64,000 nucleotides of DNA from Hermatobates lingyangjiaoensis (taxonomy: Eukaryota; Arthropoda; Insecta; Hemiptera; Hermatobatidae): contig JAPFBL010001928.1 of NCBI GenBank assembly GCA_026182355.1, positions 6,651,501 through 6,715,500 of the forward strand. The letters are read 5' to 3'. Below are positions 59,801 through 64,000 of this stretch, one piece after another. Every line of letters starts with the position of its first letter. Position 1 is the first letter of the stretch. The notes under the pieces are model-generated. The model saw only the letters and a list, made by a program, of their open reading frames with translations. It was not told where the DNA came from and did not search any database. The translations under genes were made by a program, and so were the position numbers.

Positions 59801-62800
59801 AATCACGGATATAAATACCTATTTTAACTCAATGGTGCCAATACATGCCTAAATTTCCTACCTAATAGTTTTATTTGTATATCCGTAATTTTGGAAGGTA
59901 TCGTTAGTCCCATTGATGATGTAGCCATTGCGAAACCGGTCGGGCGACTTCACCTCACTTCAGACGAGGTATGATTGTTAATGATAATATCTTATTAAAC
60001 ATTAATTAATGTTTCTTTTAATTATATATTTTTGTAAAATAAATAATATAAACTGATAAATTACTTTTTTTAAATACTTGACACCTGGAAATGAAAAATA
60101 ATTATTTTACGTTAAAAAATACTGGTCCATGCAATTTCTTGATGTAAATATTCATGAAATTCAATTCAATGTTAATAATATATATTTCTAAAATATGGTA
60201 CATATACCATATTTTATAAAAATAAGAATATATCTATAAAAAAAATTGCAAGTTTTGTTGTATACTTGCGCATATAATTTTTAAATGTAAAATTGCGTAG
60301 TTTTCAATTACATATCTTGATTAACTACATATCTAGCCTCAGAACTAGATGCGTATTTAATATTTAGTGCAAGTTATAGTTACAGATATAGTATAGTTAT
60401 AGTGTGAGAATCTAGATACTATTACACTATGTATATCCTACATAACACTATAAGATATCTGTTACTCAGTGTACCATACAGTCTAAAATATCTTAAATAA
60501 AGAGTAGGTAGATAAAGTGGGTAGATGATAGAAAATGTTCGGTCACTACCTGTCCTGGGTGATCAAATGTGAACTGAATCAAAGGAAATTCAAAAAATCT
60601 TGTTGAATCTTTATATATAATGTTTGTGAGTTTGTTTGTTTGTTTGTTTGTTCACCCATTTCCCGTAGAGATAGAGACCTGAAATTAAATATATATTATT
60701 TATTACCTGAATAATGTTAAATAAAAGAAAATTATCACTATATTCCCAAAATTGGAACCAGGGTAGCAAGTGTCTTGCGTGCTAGCCGATGAGTGTGCAC
60801 AAATATTATATATAAATGTAACAACATTTTTTTTTAATTTAATATTTGCGTAGTATAAACACTGGTAATAAACTAAAGACATGGAGCCAGGGAAGCCCAC
60901 TGGCTTGCGTGCTCGCCGATGACAGTAGCACAAATATATTAAAAATAAATGTAACAAGAAAATATTTGAATATAAAATTTGAATAATAGAAACAATGGTA
61001 ATGAATTAAAGGCATAGACCCAGGGTAGCCAGTTGATTGCCTCCTCGCCGATGGCAGTAGTGAGTAAAAATGTATTATACATAAGTGTAACAAAAAAAAA
61101 TTATTTTAAAATTTTCAAAATATAAGTACTGGTAATAAAATAAAGGCTTGCATGCTCGCTGATGACAGTACTGCAAATATGTTATACATAAATGTAACAC
61201 ATATATAATATACTACTACATTAGAGATTAAAAAAAAATGATTTTACAAACAAACTTGAAGCTTGGGCCATATAAGAATCTGTTTCCGTGCCTTAATAAC
61301 AAGAAACAACAATTAAAATTATCCCTGTCAATCATGTTCAGTGAATTAATTTCAATACCTATTCTTATAATTTCTGAGTGACACAAAGAGTCACTGCAGT
61401 CTAGTATATAAGATTGTATATATTAAAGAAATTTTTTGTACCTTTCTTATGATTTACTCTTTGATATATGTTTAAAGATAGAAAATGATATTTTTTTAGG
61501 ATGAAAGTCACAGTCTGAAAAGTTTTAAAACTCAACGAACAAAAGCTGCTCTAGAATTGACCAAATCTTGTCGGAGGTTGATACTTTTAAGTGGGACTCC
61601 TGCGCTGTCGAGACCTGCTGAACTCTTTACTCAAATTAAAATTATTTCTCCATATCTCTTCAAGGACATGTAAACATAATATCAGTTCTATTTTTTTATT
61701 TCACTATTCAGTAAAATATAGTACGAGTAACAATGGAAAAGATATGTCATGTTTTGAAAAGATTTTATGTTTTGATTGTTACAACCTGTAACAATCTTTG
61801 GTTCTAAAATTCAGAGATTATACGTGGTATAATATATCACGTGGTAGACAATATCATTATTAATACAGTCCTAAACTGTCATTAGATCTGGAGTTTCTTT
61901 TACGTTTTGCAGCTTTAGATATAGAGCTCAAATTTGATTTTATTCTAGGTATATTTCTTATTTGGTACCCGGGTAGGTAGGACTCACTTTTTTAAAGCGA
62001 GCAAATTATGAAAAAATCAAACAAAGTTAAAATCGACTAATAATGCCTACTTGATACTGTAACAATACCGCTATATTTTTAGCTATATACCTGTATACCT
62101 GTGTAGCTAGTCAAACACAGCTTAAAAGTCCATAACTTCGCTTATACGTTGAATTTCCAATCCATTTAAATCTTAGCTTTTAAGTTAGACATACACAAAT
62201 CTACTGTCAAAGTTCAACTTGCTATGACTTATGGTGTCTGAGTTTGCTTGTAACAAAATTTATGGACAGAAATTGTTGTAAGGGTGGATTCGGTTTCTCT
62301 GATTTATGAAACTTAAAGATAATTTGAAATGAGTCAGTTCTGAAAAATGTACAGACACAAAACCTTTATTTTATTTATATAGATTGAATGATAAAAGTTG
62401 ATTGTTAGTTGGAATTTGTAACTTCTAATAGGAAAACTTAAAGAATATTTTCCAACTATGATGTGATGACTTTTAACCCACTGATAAGAGTAATTGAAAT
62501 TCATTGTACATATCAATTGACAGTAGTTATAAAATCCTTTCAAAAATACTTGTTTTTCGATTTTCTCTTCGTATATTTTTGAAATCTTGAATTCTTTTTT
62601 ATTTTGTGTTCTCTGTGAAAGCACTAGAAGTAAATCTTAGAGATTTATTTGACTCCGATTCTTCAGTAGTGAAGAATTGCTACTAGCGACAAGATCACTA
62701 AATACTAACGATCACATCTAAATTGTTTGCGGGTCGCGAAGAATTATAAATCAAGTTTTTTATACTCTCAGAGATTAATTTATCTGCAATACGTGTGTGC

Positions 62801-63249
62801 TATGTTGTGCAGTTCGGTAATTAGTTCAAACCGGTCGAACGCACCACACAATATGAGGCAGCACGGATATATCTTGAAAATTATCTAGTGAATCCGCGTC
62901 ACTGTTTGGCCCTCACTAACTTAGGAACTTCTCTTTAGTTGTTCTTTTCTTCTGATGTTATTCATATAATGATTTTCTCCCTTTTTCTTAAAACTTTTCT
63001 CAAGTTACACATATTCTCACTTTATACTTCTAAGAGTATCACGACACTTGTGTTTATAATGTAAGATATAACAAATGTATTTCTTAGGATAGAGTTCGGT
63101 GTGAGATACTGTGAAGGAAAACAAGACAAATTTGGTTGGAACTTTAACGGTTCTTCGAATCTTCAGGAATTACGTTTGATTTTGGAAGAGGAATTAATGA
63201 TAAGAAGACTGAAAGCAGATGTTATGGATCAACTACCTTCAAAAATGAG
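53826..63249 (+). CDS. SMARCAL1: SMARCAL1/HARP annealing helicase, 5' part (continues past the window)
   Basis: SNF2-family ATPase that re-anneals RPA-coated DNA at stalled replication forks. Exons: 53826-54234, 54315-54430, 54723-54838, 55396-55530, 59177-59354, 61500-61669 and 63088-63249. Phases are consistent, about 428 residues seen. The start is the ATG of [20 protein letters not shown], which matches the RPA-binding N terminus of the family; an earlier in-frame TTG is not a start. One HARP domain spans about residues 104-180 ([17 protein letters not shown] ... [11 protein letters not shown]). Human SMARCAL1 has two, so this resembles the single-HARP form of insects. ATPase motifs follow: DEMGLGKT (227-234), [21 protein letters not shown] (319), [18 protein letters not shown], and [17 protein letters not shown] then [16 protein letters not shown]. 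The last donor (63250) joins to helicase C-terminal exons outside the window. Intron 4 (3.6 kb) is packed with transposons. Confidence 0.97.
55845..55965. repeat. Diverged foldback repeat (GATCAAACC family)
   Basis: ATGATCAAACCACAATATGA then AAAACAAGACTAA and, after a short centre, TTAGTCTTGTTTC. The right arm is truncated and joins the next repeat. Confidence 0.55.
55980..56212. repeat. Foldback repeat, long near-perfect arms
   Basis: TTAATGAAGTTTAAACCACA runs inward to CAAAGTAAAACTGAGAAG. The inverse copy runs from CTTCTCAGTTTTTACTTTG out to TTTAAACTTCAT. Arms are about 105 bp. The arm contains CTGATGA-C-ATAATTT-GAAAG, where the hairpin stem is poor. Confidence 0.65.
56224..56794 (-). mobile_element. 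Tc1/mariner-type element, internally deleted, TA target duplication
   Basis: TIRs CAGGGTGTCCATAAAGTCC and its inverse (GGACTTTTATGGACACCCTG) bound 571 bp and are flanked by TA on both sides. The minus strand retains a transposase C terminus: [19 protein letters not shown] then [17 protein letters not shown] (56575-56340). The catalytic N-terminal part is missing. The PDLTPLDF-lWG-vK--VY motif identifies the IS630-Tc1-mariner superfamily. Inserted between two foldback repeats in SMARCAL1 intron 4. Confidence 0.85.
56815..57085. repeat. Two half-foldbacks in inverted orientation
   Basis: The plus strand carries CTGATGA-C-GGTTCAACC-GAAAA at 56877-56887 and onward, then AGACAGTAAGTGTGTTTG. From about 56965 to 57085 the minus strand carries CTGAAGA-C-GGATTACCC-GAAAA (57048-57027). 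The two arms belong to different families, so this is a hybrid hairpin. Confidence 0.6.
57100..58500. other. SMARCAL1 intron 4, no feature seen
   Basis: AT-rich sequence with a short (AAATT)n tract at about 57186-57208. No exon-like segment in phase with the flanking SMARCAL1 exons and no transposon terminus was seen. Confidence 0.45.
58507..58828. repeat. Foldback element, arms about 150 bp, canonical core
   Basis: The right arm has CTGATGA-T-GAACAC-AAA-GTGTTC-GAAAC at 58728-58755 followed by GCGTTGTTCTTGTTGAATAA and TTCATTTGTGTGGAGACTTT. The left arm is its inverse with a degraded core (TCATCAAGAAGACACC). The centre has the palindromic ACTAGTAGGAAATAG / CTATTCCTACTAGT. The terminus GAGTAAATACCACACAATTA follows at about 58832. 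Confidence 0.75.
59740..59990. repeat. Foldback element with TTGATGA-type cores
   Basis: Minus-strand 59775-59755 reads TTGATGA-A-GCCATTGC-GAAAC. Plus-strand 59913-59936 reads TTGATGA-T-GTAGCCATTGC-GAAAC. The arms are inverted copies including CCTTCCAAAATCACGGATAT. The outer flank GACGAGGTATGATTGTTAAT relates it to 18950 and 23040. It lies in SMARCAL1 intron 5. Confidence 0.65.
60700..61200. repeat. Minisatellite, about 4 units of ~130 bp
   Basis: GTGCTCGCCGATGACAGTAG-like segments occur at about 60778, 60908, 61038 and 61149, each followed by an AT-rich spacer (AAATGTAACAA) and CAGGGAAGCCCACTGG-like sequence. Period is 130, 130 and 111 bp. Two overlapping 84-codon minus-strand frames here are produced by the repeat. 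In SMARCAL1 intron 5. A (GTTT)n tract precedes it at about 60629-60651. Confidence 0.75.
61670..63087. other. SMARCAL1 intron 6, no feature seen
   Basis: AT-rich intron. Open frames at 61591-61791 and 62334-62624 show no family resemblance and do not interrupt the exon 6-exon 7 join, which is conserved in the protein. Confidence 0.5.
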
Positions 63250-64000
63250 GTATAATAATAATAATAATAATATAAAAACTAAGAAATCGTGTTATTTAAT
63301 AAATGACAAGTAAATATTATAATTACAAAGTTTTTATGATGTAGATGTAAGATTAAGTGAACAAGAAAATAATGAATATTTAATCCTATCATTTTCTTAT
63401 ATGATGAAATAGTTTTTTCATTGGTTTGGATTATTTGCACCTTCACCATTTGCATATCCAATGAGCGCTCACACTAGTAGGCTATTCAAGGAATGGGTGA
63501 GTCTCATTACTGGAGTGCCAACAATACATGACGTGGCAATCCAGTTAACTTTGGTGATCTAGTGAGAACTGAGGTATTCAACAGGATTAACAGTATATAG
63601 AGCATTACACAACTGAAAAACAGCTAAAAAAAAAAAAAAAAAATCAGAACTGTTTTCAATGCAGATGACTCCAATACAATTTTTTATATTCTTGGAAATT
63701 CTTTAGCATTTCCAATTGTTCCTCTTCTGTACCCTAGGGTGCTGTCTGCGGCTGTACGTCATGGCACGCCGTGGAATGCTAGATTGCAAATATATTTGCG
63801 ATTCTGCTGGTGTATCACAGCGTGGCAAAAGGGAGCCACTTTAAAAACATCGATCTGCTCTGCTTTGTTCTATATAATTGTCGAAAGGCTAAACGTTATA
63901 TAGGAATAAATCAAAACAGACTGAACCGTCATGGATACTTCCCTAGCTGAAGCCAAAAAAGACTTGAAATCAAAATATTAACAGAACATTTAACTCAAGG
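63250..64000. other. SMARCAL1 intron 7, start
   Basis: Begins at the GTATAA donor after exon 7, followed by a short (AAT)n tract (about 63252-63271) and a poly(A) run at about 63627. No further exon before the window ends. Confidence 0.5.

Noticed and set aside
60703..61093. Two overlapping 84-codon ORFs containing similar sequence
   Set aside because: They are translations of adjacent minisatellite units, not a duplicated gene.

Overview
This is eukaryotic, AT-rich, intron-rich nuclear DNA, most likely from an arthropod. The evidence is four spliced genes with GT-AG introns, an insect-type gustatory receptor, and many Penelope-like (PLE), hAT, mariner, Merlin and tRNA-SINE remnants. The species cannot be told from the window. 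No bacterial operon, CRISPR array, rRNA or intact tRNA gene was seen.

Layout. (1) About 2.74-17.78 kb, minus strand: a histidine-type acid phosphatase (lysosomal/prostatic acid phosphatase family) in seven exons. Only the 3'-terminal exon is unidentified. Its introns are filled with PLE fragments, a hAT element, an 87-bp tandem array and a SINE. (2) 17.78-22.19 kb: intergenic, with a Merlin transposase relic, a hAT element, a foldback element and a recent 384-bp tandem duplication. (3) 22.20-28.65 kb, minus strand (possibly starting at 30.5 kb): a gustatory-receptor-like seven-transmembrane gene in at least six small exons, all in consistent splice phase. No single open reading frame reveals this gene. 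(4) 32.37-53.36 kb, minus strand: the complete coding region of translation initiation factor eIF3 subunit C in 17 exons (2640 nt, 879 aa). One intron holds a 2.3-kb satellite. (5) 53.83 kb to beyond the right edge, plus strand: SMARCAL1/HARP annealing helicase, seven exons seen, running out of the window before the C-terminal helicase half. eIF3c and SMARCAL1 are divergent with only 461 bp between start codons, so they probably share a promoter.

The most distinctive feature is a dispersed family of hairpin or foldback repeats, seen at about 20 sites. Their arms carry a hammerhead-ribozyme-like core: CTGANGA, one extra base, a short hairpin, then GAAA. The hairpin stem changes from family to family while staying paired. 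One such core lies next to a PLE GIY-YIG endonuclease fragment, which ties the family to Penelope-like retroelements. An 87-bp tandem array carries one core per monomer.

The four host genes do not form a pathway. They cover lysosomal phosphate hydrolysis, chemosensation, translation initiation and replication-fork repair.
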